Shown: positions 19,025 through 28,224, counted from the first letter of the stretch. The stretch is DNA of 64,000 bases from Acidicapsa acidisoli (GCF_025685625.1 NZ_JAGSYI010000001.1:310001-374000); one strand, 5' to 3'. Notes: generated by a model not told the origin, from the letters alone. A program made the numbers and translations.

Positions 19025-20170
19025 TCAGGAAACAAGCTCAAACGCCGCCAACCGTTCAACTGTAACCACCGTGATGTCGTCTGCCTGACCGAAGTTCACG
19101 GCTGCCTCAACAACTTCGGATGCTGGCGCAGAAGACATTGCCTTGGCCCGTTCGAAGCCGAACAGTTCGCCGCTCCCGTCCATGGCTTCCACCACGCCGT
19201 CGGAATAGAAGACGAGCCGGCTGCCGGGCGCGAGCTCGAATCGGGTGGTTTCAAATTGAGCGCCACTTACAATGCCGAGCGGAAACGCGCCTGGCATCTG
19301 GATTTCTTCTCCGTCCAGATACGGTGCGAGGTGTCCGGCATTGGCAATCGTGACCAGCCCGTCGCCAGCGATATAGGCGGCAAGGGCCGTGCAAAAGCCG
19401 CCGCGTGTGCGCCCCATCAGCCGGTCGTTCAGCTTGTGCAACATCAGAACCGGGTCGTAGGACTCTTCGGCGACCACCCGAATCGAGCCTACTAGCATCG
19501 AAACCAGCATAGCCGCAGGCAGGCCCTTGCCTGCAACATCACCGACCACGACGAGCAGGCCGCCGTTGCTGGCCGGTAGCACCTGAAAGAAATCGCCTCC
19601 AACTTGCTGAGCGGGCCGGTAGACCGATTCCACGCGAAACCCCGGAAATACCTCGTCCGCACCCGGAAGAATCACCTCCTGAATCTCCCGGGCCGCAGCC
19701 ATCTCTCCCTCCAGAACCGCCTTTTCCCTTTGGGACTGCAGGTATCGGCGCCCCTCCACGACGAAGACGTACACGAATCCTGTATAGCCAATGCAGACCG
19801 CCCAGGTAATTCCCGCGCCATCAAAGGACATTCTCGCGTGAAGGCGAGTCATTGCATCGGCCAAGGTTTCGGCCCGGGCCGGTACATCGGGAATCCAATG
19901 GCTAATGCCAGTCAAGACAGCTGTGTGCAAGACGAACCACGGCACAAGCACCTTCCAGGACTGGGATCGGAGCATAAAACCGCCAACGGCGTAACCGACG
20001 GCGAATAGGCCGGACAGCACCACGCCCAGGGCGAACCGCAGTGACGCTTGATTGCCCAGCTCCGTAATGTCGCCGACAAACCCGAAGCTGGCGAACACAC
20101 AGAAACAAGCCAGCAGAAAAACAATGACCGATTTTCGGGAAGTATCTCGCCACAAACTGTAGACAACCAT
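19025..20170 (-). CDS. Membrane-anchored PP2C phosphatase of the SpoIIE/RsbU type
   Basis: About 381 residues from the ATG at 20170; earlier in-frame starts add a poorly conserved arginine-rich stretch. Four to five hydrophobic helices (about 10-135) are followed by a short linker coiled coil (RRYLQSQREKAVLEGEMAAA) and a PPM-type serine phosphatase domain. Metal-binding motifs GGDFFQV, VVGDVAGKGLPAAM and GQADDITVVTV are intact. Such proteins usually dephosphorylate anti-sigma-factor antagonists; no anti-sigma partner is adjacent here. The upstream neighbour gatB is divergent. Confidence 0.85.
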   Translation of the reverse strand: MVVYSLWRDTSRKSVIVFLLACFCVFASFGFVGDITELGNQASLRFALGVVLSGLFAVGYAVGGFMLRSQSWKVLVPWFVLHTAVLTGISHWIPDVPARAETLADAMTRLHARMSFDGAGITWAVCIGYTGFVYVFVVEGRRYLQSQREKAVLEGEMAAAREIQEVILPGADEVFPGFRVESVYRPAQQVGGDFFQVLPASNGGLLVVVGDVAGKGLPAAMLVSMLVGSIRVVAEESYDPVLMLHKLNDRLMGRTRGGFCTALAAYIAGDGLVTIANAGHLAPYLDGEEIQMPGAFPLGIVSGAQFETTRFELAPGSRLVFYSDGVVEAMDGSGELFGFERAKAMSSAPASEVVEAAVNFGQADDITVVTVERLAAFELVS

Positions 20171-20397
20171 TGGGTTTTGCTTGTCCTTCCGGGCCTTGCA
20201 GCCAGACCTAGTTGCAAGCCCTGCGCGGCGCGATTCTCTTCCCCGCCCGTGAAGCAGAAATGCCATGCCGCGATTTCATGGAAGTCGTGCTTCGTTTGGA
20301 TTGTATCTTCCTCTTTCCCCGGCGCGGGGGACGAAAATGGCGCTGCGCGCCAGATGCCCCCGCCAAGCCACGCATCGCGCTAAAATTGAGGTTAGCC

Positions 20398-21876
20398 ATG
20401 CCTACCGCCGCCGGTCTTTCGCCCGAAATCCTCGCCAAATACGAGCCCGTTATCGGCCTCGAAGTCCATGTACAACTGCTCACCGCGACCAAGGCTTTCT
20501 GCGGCTGCGCGAACCACTTCGGCTCCGCCCCGAACACCAACGTCTGCCCGGTCTGCCTCGGTCTGCCGGGAGCGCTGCCGGTGCTCAATCGCAAGGCAGT
20601 CGAATTCGCCGTGCTCACCGGGCTGGCCATCAATTGCCAGATTCGCGAACAGTCCATCTTCGCGCGTAAAAACTACTTCTATCCCGACTCACCCAAGGGC
20701 TACCAGATTTCGCAGTACGACAAGCCCATCGCCGAGCATGGCTGGATCGATATCCCGACTGCGGACGGAAACACGAAACGAATCGGCGTCACGCGCGCGC
20801 ACATGGAAGAGGACGCGGGCAAGAGTATCCACGACGGCTTCGCCGACTCCGCGATGCGCACCTACGTCGACCTGAACCGCTGTGGAACACCGCTCATCGA
20901 AATCGTCTCTGAGCCCGATCTTCGTACCCCCGACGAGGCCTACGAGTACCTCAGCCGGCTCAAGGAAATCCTCCTCTTCGCGGGCGTCTCCGACTGCAAT
21001 ATGGAAGAAGGCTCACTGCGCTGTGACGCCAATGTCAGCGTCATGCCCCGCGGCTCCAAGACCTTCGGAACCAAGGTCGAAGTCAAGAACGTCAACAGCT
21101 TCCGCTACATCCGTTCTGCGCTTGAATACGAAATTGAGCGCCAGATCGAAATCATCGAATCAGGCGGAAGAATCATTCAGGAAACACGCCTCTGGAATCA
21201 GGCCGAAGGCCGCACCTACTCCATGCGCTCCAAGGAGCAGGCCCACGACTACCGCTATTTCCCTGAGCCGGACCTTCCGCCACTGATCGTCTCATCCGAA
21301 TGGCAGGCCGAAATCGCCGCGACCATGCCGGAGCTGCCCGAAGCCCGGCGCAAGCGCATGATTGCTGAGTACGACCTCTCCGAGCAGGACGCGCAGACAC
21401 TGACGGCAACTCGCGAATTTGCCGACCGCTTTGAAGCCGTCGCGCGCACAGCCAAGAGTCCGCGCCGCGTGGCCAACCTGCTGTTGAGCGAACTCGGCGG
21501 ACGCCTCAAAGCCGCCGGAATCGAACTCGAAGCCTCGCCGATCTCCCTGCCCGGCCTGGTGATGGCCGCCGATCTGGTCGAGGACGGCAAGATCAGCTCT
21601 AAGCAGCTCAAGCAGCTTTTCGACATCTGTTTTGAAATCGGCGAGGATTTCCCCGCCGTTTACGAGCGCGAAAAACCTCAGCAGATCACCGATGCCAGCG
21701 CGATTGAAGCGCTGATCGATCAGGTCATTGCCGCCAATCCGGCGCAGGTGGCGCAGTATCGCGGAGGCAAGAAGACGGTCGCCGGGTTCTTCGTTGGTCA
21801 GGTGATGCGAGCCTCAAAGGGGCAGGCAAATCCGGCGCTCTTGAATGATCTGGTGGCGAAGAAACTCGACGCTTAA
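20398..21876 (+). CDS. gatB: Aspartyl/glutamyl-tRNA amidotransferase subunit B
   Basis: 492-residue kinase/transamidation subunit of the GatCAB complex, which converts Glu-tRNA(Gln) or Asp-tRNA(Asn) to the amidated form. The ATG at 20398 (GAGGT upstream) yields the family N-terminus leading into YEPVIGLEVHVQL. The zinc knuckle FCGC with CPVCLGLPG, the catalytic segments KNYFYPDSPKGYQISQYD and HMEEDAGK, and the C-terminal YqeY-like tail ending near ALLNDLVAKKLDA are all present. gatA and gatC are not adjacent. The frame is open further upstream, but the extension lacks conserved features. Confidence 0.97.
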   Translation: MPTAAGLSPEILAKYEPVIGLEVHVQLLTATKAFCGCANHFGSAPNTNVCPVCLGLPGALPVLNRKAVEFAVLTGLAINCQIREQSIFARKNYFYPDSPKGYQISQYDKPIAEHGWIDIPTADGNTKRIGVTRAHMEEDAGKSIHDGFADSAMRTYVDLNRCGTPLIEIVSEPDLRTPDEAYEYLSRLKEILLFAGVSDCNMEEGSLRCDANVSVMPRGSKTFGTKVEVKNVNSFRYIRSALEYEIERQIEIIESGGRIIQETRLWNQAEGRTYSMRSKEQAHDYRYFPEPDLPPLIVSSEWQAEIAATMPELPEARRKRMIAEYDLSEQDAQTLTATREFADRFEAVARTAKSPRRVANLLLSELGGRLKAAGIELEASPISLPGLVMAADLVEDGKISSKQLKQLFDICFEIGEDFPAVYEREKPQQITDASAIEALIDQVIAANPAQVAQYRGGKKTVAGFFVGQVMRASKGQANPALLNDLVAKKLDA

Positions 21877-21966
21877 CCAGGGATTTGGCAGTGGAACAGG
21901 TTTTCGAATTGCGCGCAAGATGCGGATAGTGCATCGCCTGCCAGCCGGGAGAAGATCGTCATCAGG

Positions 21967-23037
21967 ATGGTCAATATGATGATCAATGCAAACACACTCG
22001 ACGAGGAAACGGTATGGCGGCAGCTCGTTGCCCGCGACCGGAATGCTGAATTCTTCTATGGCGTCTCCACGACCGGCGTCTTCTGCCGTCCGGGTTGCGG
22101 CAGCCGTCCTCCGCTGCGGGAGAATACCCGGTTTTTCGGAACTCCGGCCGACGCGCGGGCGGCTGGGTTTCGGGCTTGCAAGCGATGTAAGCCGGAAGAA
22201 ACGGTGCGCCCGTCGGCAGTGGCACAAATGTGCGCTTATCTGGAACGCCAGATCGACAAGCCTGTGCGACTGGCCACGTTGGGCAAGCTCATTGGGATGA
22301 GCCCGTTCACTGCGCAACGGGTCTTCAAGCAGGCGATGGGCGCGACTCCTAGCCAGTACCAGAGGGCGATTCGCGCCAACGCCCTGCGCAACCAGTTGCG
22401 GGATGGAGAGACCAACGTGACGACAGCAATTTACGATGCGGGTTATGGTTCGTCCAGCCGGGCCTACGAAAAGACCCCGTTAGGAATGACCCCGGGGCGA
22501 TTTCTGGCTGGCGGGCGGGGCGAAAAGATTGGATTTGCCACTGCCGAGAGTTCAGACGCGGGCCCACTTGGCTGGATCATCGTGGGTAGTACAGAGCGCG
22601 GAGTCTGCTGGCTTGCTCTCGCAGATTCTCCCGAAGCGGCCGAAGCCAGCTTGCGCGAAGAGTTCCCTGCCGCCGAGATCGCATCAGATCCGACTTTGCA
22701 GAAGGCCGTCGCCACTGTGCTGGAGCGCATCGCCGGCGGGGGTGGAAAGCAGGCCCAGAATCTTCCGCTCGACCTGCGCGGTACGGCCTTTCAATTGCGC
22801 GTCTGGCAGGCGCTCCAAGAGATTCCGGCTGGCGAGACGAAGACTTACAGCCAGCTTGCCGCGGAGATGGGGATGCCGAACTCGACGCGAGCTGTGGCTC
22901 GCGCCTGCGCCACCAACCGCGTCTCCGTCCTGGTTCCGTGTCACCGCGTAGTCGGCGTTTCCGGCTCGCTCACCGGCTATCGCTGGGGAGTGGAGCGCAA
23001 ACGCCAGTTGCTGAAAGCAGAAGGCGCCCGACGCTGA
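21967..23037 (+). CDS. ada: Bifunctional Ada: DNA methyl-phosphotriester repair, regulator and O6-methylguanine methyltransferase
   Basis: 356 residues, equal to E. coli Ada. The N-terminal Ada zinc domain has C40 and C44 (FCRPGC) plus C71 and C74 (CKRC); C40 would accept methyl groups from phosphotriesters. An AraC-type helix-turn-helix follows (about 90-180, LGKLIGMSPFTAQRVFK). The C-terminal methyltransferase domain has the acceptor C325 in VLVPCHRVVG. Methylated Ada normally activates its own promoter and other alkylation-repair genes; no alkA or alkB is adjacent. The precise start among ATGs at 21967, 21976 and 21979 is uncertain. Confidence 0.95.
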   Translation: MVNMMINANTLDEETVWRQLVARDRNAEFFYGVSTTGVFCRPGCGSRPPLRENTRFFGTPADARAAGFRACKRCKPEETVRPSAVAQMCAYLERQIDKPVRLATLGKLIGMSPFTAQRVFKQAMGATPSQYQRAIRANALRNQLRDGETNVTTAIYDAGYGSSSRAYEKTPLGMTPGRFLAGGRGEKIGFATAESSDAGPLGWIIVGSTERGVCWLALADSPEAAEASLREEFPAAEIASDPTLQKAVATVLERIAGGGGKQAQNLPLDLRGTAFQLRVWQALQEIPAGETKTYSQLAAEMGMPNSTRAVARACATNRVSVLVPCHRVVGVSGSLTGYRWGVERKRQLLKAEGARR

Positions 23038-23077
23038 TTTCGCGCCGGACGCCTCGTGTTTGTCACTGGCCTTGCGA

Positions 23078-23827
23078 TTACAGCCTGTTGCCGCCAGCCG
23101 CCTGGATCGCCTGACCGTTCACCCATCCCGCGTCGTCTGAGGCAAGGAATGCGGCGATGGTTGCGATGTCGCCGGGCTGTCCGATGCGTCCCAGCGGAGT
23201 GCGAGTGATTACTTCCTTATGGAAGTCGCTGCCAAGAAATCCAGCGGCGTGGACGCCTTCTGTCTCAACCATTCCGGGATTCAGGGAATTGACGCGAATC
23301 TTCTTCGGGCCAAGCTCCTGCGCGAGCGCGTAGGTAACCGAGTCGACCGCGCCCTTAGTGGCACTGTAGACCGCGGCCGCTCCCACTCCCTCAGCTGCCA
23401 CAGAACCGATGTTGATGATGCTGCCGCCCTTGGGCGAGAACTGCGCGACCGCAGCCTGAGTGGTCAGCAGAAGTCCGAGCACATTCAGGTCGAACTGCTT
23501 GTGGAAATGTTCCGGGGTGATTGCTCCCAGCGGAGCAAATTCATAGACTCCCGCGTTGTTGACGAGAATATCGATCGGTCCAAACTGCTTGACTACGGTC
23601 TTAATCAGCCCGCCGATGCTGTCCGGATCGGCAACGTTGGCCTGAACGGCGATGGCCTTTCCGCCTGCCGCTTCGATCTCGGCGACCACCTTCTTCGCGC
23701 CGTCGGGGCTGCTCGAATAGTTCACTGCAACGGCCGCGCCATTGGCAGCCAGTTCCTTTGCGATGGATGCACCGATTCCCTTGGAAGCTCCCGTTACCAG
23801 CGCTACCTTACCATTCAGCTTGCTCAT
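23078..23827 (-). CDS. SDR-family oxidoreductase (3-ketoacyl-ACP-reductase-like)
   Basis: 249-residue short-chain dehydrogenase. The ATG at 23827 follows AGGAGA and gives the normal N-terminus; a longer in-frame extension to 23878 is unlikely. The cofactor motif TGASKGIG (12-19), NNAG (about 91-94), catalytic S142, Y154 and K158 in a Y-x3-K context, and the GMVETEG loop after it are present. The N-terminal residues suggest NADP(H) preference. The substrate is not predictable. An ArsR-type regulator is encoded 149 bp upstream on the same strand, so control by it is plausible. Confidence 0.85.
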   Translation of the reverse strand: MSKLNGKVALVTGASKGIGASIAKELAANGAAVAVNYSSSPDGAKKVVAEIEAAGGKAIAVQANVADPDSIGGLIKTVVKQFGPIDILVNNAGVYEFAPLGAITPEHFHKQFDLNVLGLLLTTQAAVAQFSPKGGSIINIGSVAAEGVGAAAVYSATKGAVDSVTYALAQELGPKKIRVNSLNPGMVETEGVHAAGFLGSDFHKEVITRTPLGRIGQPGDIATIAAFLASDDAGWVNGQAIQAAGGNRL

Positions 23828-23976
23828 AATGCCTGTCTCCTGACTCGAAAGTCTCTGGGTTCGAAATCGACCAATCATCAGTTCGACATTTCGATAACCG
23901 TCTAATTGATGTGGGAGCCGATTGGAAGATTCAGGGAAAAATCGAAATTATTTTTGGATAGTGGAGCTTGTCTGAG

Positions 23977-24306
23977 CTAAAGCCGTTGCAGATCGGCGAG
24001 AAATGCCTGCCAGGTGTCGCGACGAAGGCTCAACCGGGCAAATTTGCCATCGCGCTCAATATGGATGAGGCCAGCCGTCTCCAGTTCCTTGATGTGATGG
24101 GAGAGCGTGGCGGCGGAGATGGGCAGGCACTCGCGAAAGTCTGAGCAGGCGACGCAGCCTTCGCATTTGCTCAGTCGTTCGAGGATTTCCATGCGGCGGG
24201 GGTCGCCGAGGGCTTTCAGGATCGCGAGCCGCTGGCTAGGGGAAAGGCTGGTTGAAGTTTCGCCAGTGGGTGCCTTCCCGGGTTCTAGCTGATAGGTCGC
24301 GTCCAC
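23977..24306 (-). CDS. ArsR/SmtB-family winged-helix regulator
   Basis: 109 residues with a single winged-helix domain (about 25-105). The recognition region reads ISAATLSHHIKELETAGL, followed by the wing HIERDGKFARLSL. A cluster of four cysteines (C48, C51, C54, C60) sits just before the recognition helix, where some ArsR-type proteins place thiol sensors. It lies upstream of the SDR gene on the same strand and is divergent from the Lgt-like gene, with 46 bp between the starts, so either could be a target. No clear palindrome was found in that gap. Confidence 0.8.
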   Translation of the reverse strand: MDATYQLEPGKAPTGETSTSLSPSQRLAILKALGDPRRMEILERLSKCEGCVACSDFRECLPISAATLSHHIKELETAGLIHIERDGKFARLSLRRDTWQAFLADLQRL

Positions 24307-24352
24307 TTCTTAAGTTTCGCATGAATCGTTCGCCACCCGAGGAATTCGGAAC

Positions 24353-25126
24353 ATGACGGGCGCCAGTTATACTTCCTCAATGCTCCCCCTAGGCTCTCAT
24401 CCAGCGTGGCATCCGGCACTGGAAACGCTGGCTTACGCCGCGGGATACGCGGTCTTTCGCCAGCTTCGCGACAGACAAGGAGATACAATCGCCGATCCCC
24501 AGCGTTGGACGGTGATTGCGGCAGCGGCAATAGGCGCGCTCGTGGGTAGCCGTGTCCTGGGCCTTGCCGAACAGGGGCCTATCCTGCTGGCTGCATTGCA
24601 TTCCGGCCATCTGCTTTCGCTTCTCTTCTCTCCGGGCGGAAAGACGATTGTGGGCGGCCTGCTCGGAGCCTGGTTATGCGTCGAAATCGTGAAAAGGGTC
24701 AATCGAATTCAGAGCCGCACAGGTGACCTCTTCGCCCTGCCGCTCTGCGTGGGCATCGGAATTGGCCGCGTCGGATGTCTGGTCGCGGGTCTTGCGGACG
24801 ACACCTATGGAACCCCAACGAATCTTCCCTGGGCGGTTGACTTTGGTGACGGAATCGGCCGGCACCCGGTGCAGATTTATGAGATTCTCTTCCTGATCTT
24901 AGTCGGGCTCGTCGTTAGTTCAAATGTGAGGTTGCGCGAAGGGGAGCGCTTTCGCATCTTTCTGGCGTGTTATCTGGCATGGCGAGTTTTGATTGACTTT
25001 CTCAAACCGCAGCCGCTCATATTTGGCTTGAACCTCATTCAATGGAGTTGCGTTGCAGGGTTGGGCTTTCTATTCCTGGATTGGATGCGCATGAATCGAG
25101 AGGCTCATGAAGCTCTTCGGGTATGA
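24353..25126 (+). CDS. Lgt-like (prolipoprotein diacylglyceryl transferase family) membrane protein
   Basis: 257 residues with about seven hydrophobic segments. Lgt signatures are recognisable: GGKTIVGGLLGAWL corresponds to the GG-x-HGG loop, GRVGCLVAGL to the GR-x-GN motif, and GRHPVQIYE to the RHP-x-Q-xYE motif. Genuine Lgt transfers diacylglycerol from phosphatidylglycerol to a prolipoprotein cysteine. The family histidine of the HGG motif is replaced here (KTIVGG) and the GN asparagine is Cys, so this is likely a paralogue with a different acceptor. It overlaps the next small gene by 20 bp and heads a same-strand run ending in a radical SAM gene. The start may be 24353 or 24380. Confidence 0.7.
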   Translation: MTGASYTSSMLPLGSHPAWHPALETLAYAAGYAVFRQLRDRQGDTIADPQRWTVIAAAAIGALVGSRVLGLAEQGPILLAALHSGHLLSLLFSPGGKTIVGGLLGAWLCVEIVKRVNRIQSRTGDLFALPLCVGIGIGRVGCLVAGLADDTYGTPTNLPWAVDFGDGIGRHPVQIYEILFLILVGLVVSSNVRLREGERFRIFLACYLAWRVLIDFLKPQPLIFGLNLIQWSCVAGLGFLFLDWMRMNREAHEALRV

Positions 25127-25421
25127 GATCAAAGGCTTCCCTCAGGCGCTTGCGGTTCTCGCGGCGGTGCTGCTGGTATCCTCTGGGCTATGCGGAGTTC
25201 AGTGGGTAGTCGTCTCAGCCAGTAACGGGCTGATGGGCGCTGTCGGCGGCCTGATCGCACTTCTGGGCGCGATTGAACTCGCGATGATGCTCTTCTCCGC
25301 CATCGGTATCATTGCCGTACTCCTTGCGTGGCCAATTTATGTATACGGTAAGAAACTCTCTGATCGCTCTGCGCAGCCGACGGAGCATATCGAAAACACA
25401 GGCGACAAGAATGAGGAATGA
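25107..25421 (+). CDS. Small two-helix membrane protein
   Basis: 104 residues, overlapping the 3' end of the Lgt-like gene by 20 bp, which points to translational coupling. Two or three hydrophobic helices (about 14-32, 45-60 and 62-82) are followed by a short charged tail. I do not recognise a family. The first helix contains SSGLCGVQW, echoed by GFGLCGIGM in the next gene, so the two may be distant paralogues. Confidence 0.6.
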   Translation: MKLFGYEIKGFPQALAVLAAVLLVSSGLCGVQWVVVSASNGLMGAVGGLIALLGAIELAMMLFSAIGIIAVLLAWPIYVYGKKLSDRSAQPTEHIENTGDKNEE

Positions 25422-25448
25422 AATGGCCTCAGCTAGAGAGTTGGCTAA

Positions 25449-25718
25449 ATGAGCAAGCCACTTGTTGACCGAATTCCCTTCGCTCGAATTGTCACGATCC
25501 TTGCGGTTTCAGTGTGCGTTGGATTTGGTCTTTGCGGAATTGGAATGGCCACTTCTGATGGCGGTAATAAGTCGGGATTGGTGGGCAAGCTTTTTGGTTT
25601 GATGTTCGTTCTCGGAATCAGTGCATTCTGGCTTTCAATTCTCGGACTTATCCTAACCTGCTTTTCGTGGGTGGTCCTGACGATCCTAAAAAATTTCACG
25701 TACAAAAGCGGAACCTAA
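25449..25718 (+). CDS. Small two-helix membrane protein, possible paralogue of the preceding one
   Basis: 89 residues with two hydrophobic helices (about 15-33 and 48-78) and a short basic tail. No known family is recognised. It shares the LCG-containing first helix and the overall layout with the gene ending at 25421, and follows it after 27 bp. Confidence 0.5.
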   Translation: MSKPLVDRIPFARIVTILAVSVCVGFGLCGIGMATSDGGNKSGLVGKLFGLMFVLGISAFWLSILGLILTCFSWVVLTILKNFTYKSGT

Positions 25719-25821
25719 GATGACCGTTGACGAACGAGTGGCTGACAATGAATTGACGCTTGAGCGCCCTTGAAGTCGTTGGCATGTGACCCGTTTGAGC
25801 TTTGCTTACAAGAGGAACGGA

Positions 25822-27249
25822 ATGACTGAAAAACTTCGCCCTTATCTCTTTTATGACGTTGCTATCTCTATCTGCTCCACCTGCTACCGTCGTGTAGACG
25901 CGAAGATCGTCTTTGAAGACAACAAGGTCTGGATGCTTAAGCGCTGTCCGCAGCATGGACACGAGCGTGTGCTGGTAGCAGACGACGTGGATTACTACCG
26001 GCGTTCGCGCGAAGTATTTGTGAAGACGCCTGAGCAACCGATGGTCTACAACACGCCAGTGAAGTACGGTTGCCCTTATGATTGCGGCCTCTGCCCCGAC
26101 CACGAGCAGCATAGTTGCCTGACGCTGGTGGAGATTTGCGATGCCTGCAATCTGACTTGTCCAATCTGCTATGCGGGAAGCGGACAGCACCGGACTGAGT
26201 TCCGAACGCTGGATCAGATTGCCGCAATGCTCGATTGTGTGGTGCGCAACGAGAAGGAACCGGATGTGGTGCAGATTTCCGGGGGCGAACCAACATTGCA
26301 TCCTGACTTCTTTCGCGTTCTGGAAATGTGCAAGGAACGACCGATCAAACACCTGATGGTGAATACCAATGGCATCCGGATTGCACAGGAGGAAGAGTTT
26401 GTCAGACGGCTGGCAGGCTTCATGCCGCACTTTGAGCTGTATCTGCAATTTGACTCGCTGCAGCGCGAGCCGCTTATGCAGCTTCGCGGGGCTGACTTGC
26501 GGAGTATCCGTGAAAGGGCTCTGGAACGTCTCAACCGGCTTTCAGTTTCTACGACGCTGGTGGTCACAGTTGAGCGAGGCGTGAATGACAATGAACTGGG
26601 CGCAATTATCGAGTTTGCATTGAAGCAGCCTTGCGTCCGTGGCGTAACGTTTCAACCGGTGCAGCAGGCAGGACGGTTACAAAACTTCGACTCAGGCCAA
26701 CACCGTCTTACCCTTACTGAAGTACGACGTCGCATTCTCGAACAAACCAGTGTGTTCCGCCCTGAGGATCTTATTCCCGTACCTTGTCATCCAGATGCGC
26801 TGGCCATGGCCTATGCGTTGAAGCTGGGTGTCAAGACGATTCCTCTGACCGGGATGGTTCCACCCGAGATCCTAATTGATGGCGCGCGTAACACCATCAT
26901 TTACGAGCAGGAGGCTGGGCTCCGTGACCATATCTTTAAGCTGTTTGCGACAAATCACTCACCGAGTTCGCAGGCTTCGACGCTCAAGGAACTGTTGTGC
27001 TGCTTGCCCAAAGTGCTCATCCCGAAGGATCTCGGATACAAGAACCTATTCCGTGTGCTGATCGTGCAGTTCATCGACGCTGAGGCGTTTGATGTGCGAA
27101 GTGTGAAGAAGAGCTGCATCCACATTGCTCATCCTGACGGAAAGCGCCTGATTCCCTTTGATACCTTCAATATGTTCTATCGTGGCGAACTCGAAACGAC
27201 GCGACTAGAGCCACTTCGACGCGCAGAGATGAAACCAGTTGGCGTTTAA
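25822..27249 (+). CDS. Radical SAM protein of the COG1964/MJ0619 (Tes-like) family
   Basis: 475 residues from the ATG at 25822 (GAGGAA upstream); an earlier in-frame ATG lacks a site. The radical SAM cluster motif is C109-x3-C113-x2-C116 (CNLTCPIC), followed by the GGEPTLHPDFF motif. The N-terminus is unusually cysteine-rich: C18-x2-C21, C42, and C84/C88/C91/C99 in GCPYDCGLCPDHEQHSC. This layout matches the archaeal MJ0619/Tes group, which joins lipid tails into membrane-spanning tetraether or macrocyclic lipids. Acidobacteria make iso-diabolic acid and branched tetraethers. I infer a lipid-coupling role, supported weakly by the Lgt-like neighbour; other radical SAM chemistry is possible. Confidence 0.75.
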   Translation: MTEKLRPYLFYDVAISICSTCYRRVDAKIVFEDNKVWMLKRCPQHGHERVLVADDVDYYRRSREVFVKTPEQPMVYNTPVKYGCPYDCGLCPDHEQHSCLTLVEICDACNLTCPICYAGSGQHRTEFRTLDQIAAMLDCVVRNEKEPDVVQISGGEPTLHPDFFRVLEMCKERPIKHLMVNTNGIRIAQEEEFVRRLAGFMPHFELYLQFDSLQREPLMQLRGADLRSIRERALERLNRLSVSTTLVVTVERGVNDNELGAIIEFALKQPCVRGVTFQPVQQAGRLQNFDSGQHRLTLTEVRRRILEQTSVFRPEDLIPVPCHPDALAMAYALKLGVKTIPLTGMVPPEILIDGARNTIIYEQEAGLRDHIFKLFATNHSPSSQASTLKELLCCLPKVLIPKDLGYKNLFRVLIVQFIDAEAFDVRSVKKSCIHIAHPDGKRLIPFDTFNMFYRGELETTRLEPLRRAEMKPVGV

Positions 27250-27264
27250 GCTTTTGCTTCTCTG

Positions 27265-28194
27265 CTAACTTGCTTTATCGCCGACCGCCAGCAGCGTCTG
27301 AAACTGCGGAGTCTCTGGTTCTTTGTGCACGACCGAGGTCTGCGCGTGATGAAAGCCAGCCTTTTCCAGCATCGATTCAAGCTCTGACTCGCTGAAGCCG
27401 AGCCATTCGTCGGCGTAGAGTTCGCGGGCTTCTTCGAAACGATGTTTTGCCAGGTCGAGGATCACGATGCGACCGCCGGGCTTGAGGATTCGCCACGCTT
27501 CCTGCACCGCCCGGTCCGGGTGCAGCGCGTGATGCAGGGATTGCGAGAAGAAGACGAGATCTACGCTTGCATCGTCGATGGGAACCTCTTCCATATCGCC
27601 GAGCCGGTATTCGACGTTTTTCACGCCGCTGCGCAGGGCCTGTTCGCGGCCGACTTCAATCATCTTTGCCGAGGTATCGACGGCAATCACTTTGGTTGCC
27701 CGCTGGGCGAGCAGGAGCGCAAATGCGCCCTCGCCCGCGCCGAGATCGGCGATGACCATGGGGGGCATCAGGCGCAGGAGTGCTTCGGCCACACCTTTCC
27801 AGGACTTGCCGGGAACGTAGTCTTTGCCGAGGCGTCCGGCAACGCTGTCGAAGAAGCTGCGCATCTTGTCCTGGCGCTTCTTGACGACACGCCGCATCGT
27901 CGCCTGATCTGCGGCAGCCTCGGGAAGCTCGGCGCACGCCTGTTTCAACAGTCCCTCAAGAACTTGGCCGGAGCCATCCGCGGTAAGCCGGTAAAGGCTG
28001 CTCTTGCCGGTGCGGCGATCCTCGACCAGCCCTGCCTGCTTCAACTGCGAAAGATGCGTCGAAATGGTGCTCTGGCCCATGACCAGGATCTCCTGCAATT
28101 CGGCGACAGACAGTTCTTCATCGCGCAGAAGCAGGAGGATGCGCAGCCGGTTTGGATCGGCGACAACTTTGAGGATTTTGACAATTGACGGCAT
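27265..28194 (-). CDS. ArsR-type regulator fused to a SAM-dependent methyltransferase
   Basis: 309 residues. Residues about 1-90 form an ArsR winged helix (VADPNRLRILLLLRDEEL, then STISTHLSQLKQAGLVEDRR); about 110-300 form a class I methyltransferase with motif I VIADLGAGEGAFAL and a motif IV region DLVFFSQSLHH. It is divergent from ahcY, whose product removes S-adenosylhomocysteine. I infer that the fusion senses or responds to SAM/SAH status and controls ahcY and itself; this is context, not proof. A palindrome suitable as an operator lies between the two starts. Confidence 0.82.
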   Translation of the reverse strand: MPSIVKILKVVADPNRLRILLLLRDEELSVAELQEILVMGQSTISTHLSQLKQAGLVEDRRTGKSSLYRLTADGSGQVLEGLLKQACAELPEAAADQATMRRVVKKRQDKMRSFFDSVAGRLGKDYVPGKSWKGVAEALLRLMPPMVIADLGAGEGAFALLLAQRATKVIAVDTSAKMIEVGREQALRSGVKNVEYRLGDMEEVPIDDASVDLVFFSQSLHHALHPDRAVQEAWRILKPGGRIVILDLAKHRFEEARELYADEWLGFSESELESMLEKAGFHHAQTSVVHKEPETPQFQTLLAVGDKAS

Positions 28195-28204
28195 AGGCTG
28201 AATC

Positions 28205-28224
28205 TGATACTTATCAAGGTATCA
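28205..28224. promoter_or_regulatory. Palindromic operator candidate between the ArsR-methyltransferase and ahcY
   Basis: TGATAC and GTATCA form a perfect 6-bp inverted repeat with an 8-bp AT-rich spacer. It sits 10 bp from the regulator start and 27 bp from the ahcY start, inside a 57-bp divergent gap. Such a site could control both genes. Confidence 0.5.
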
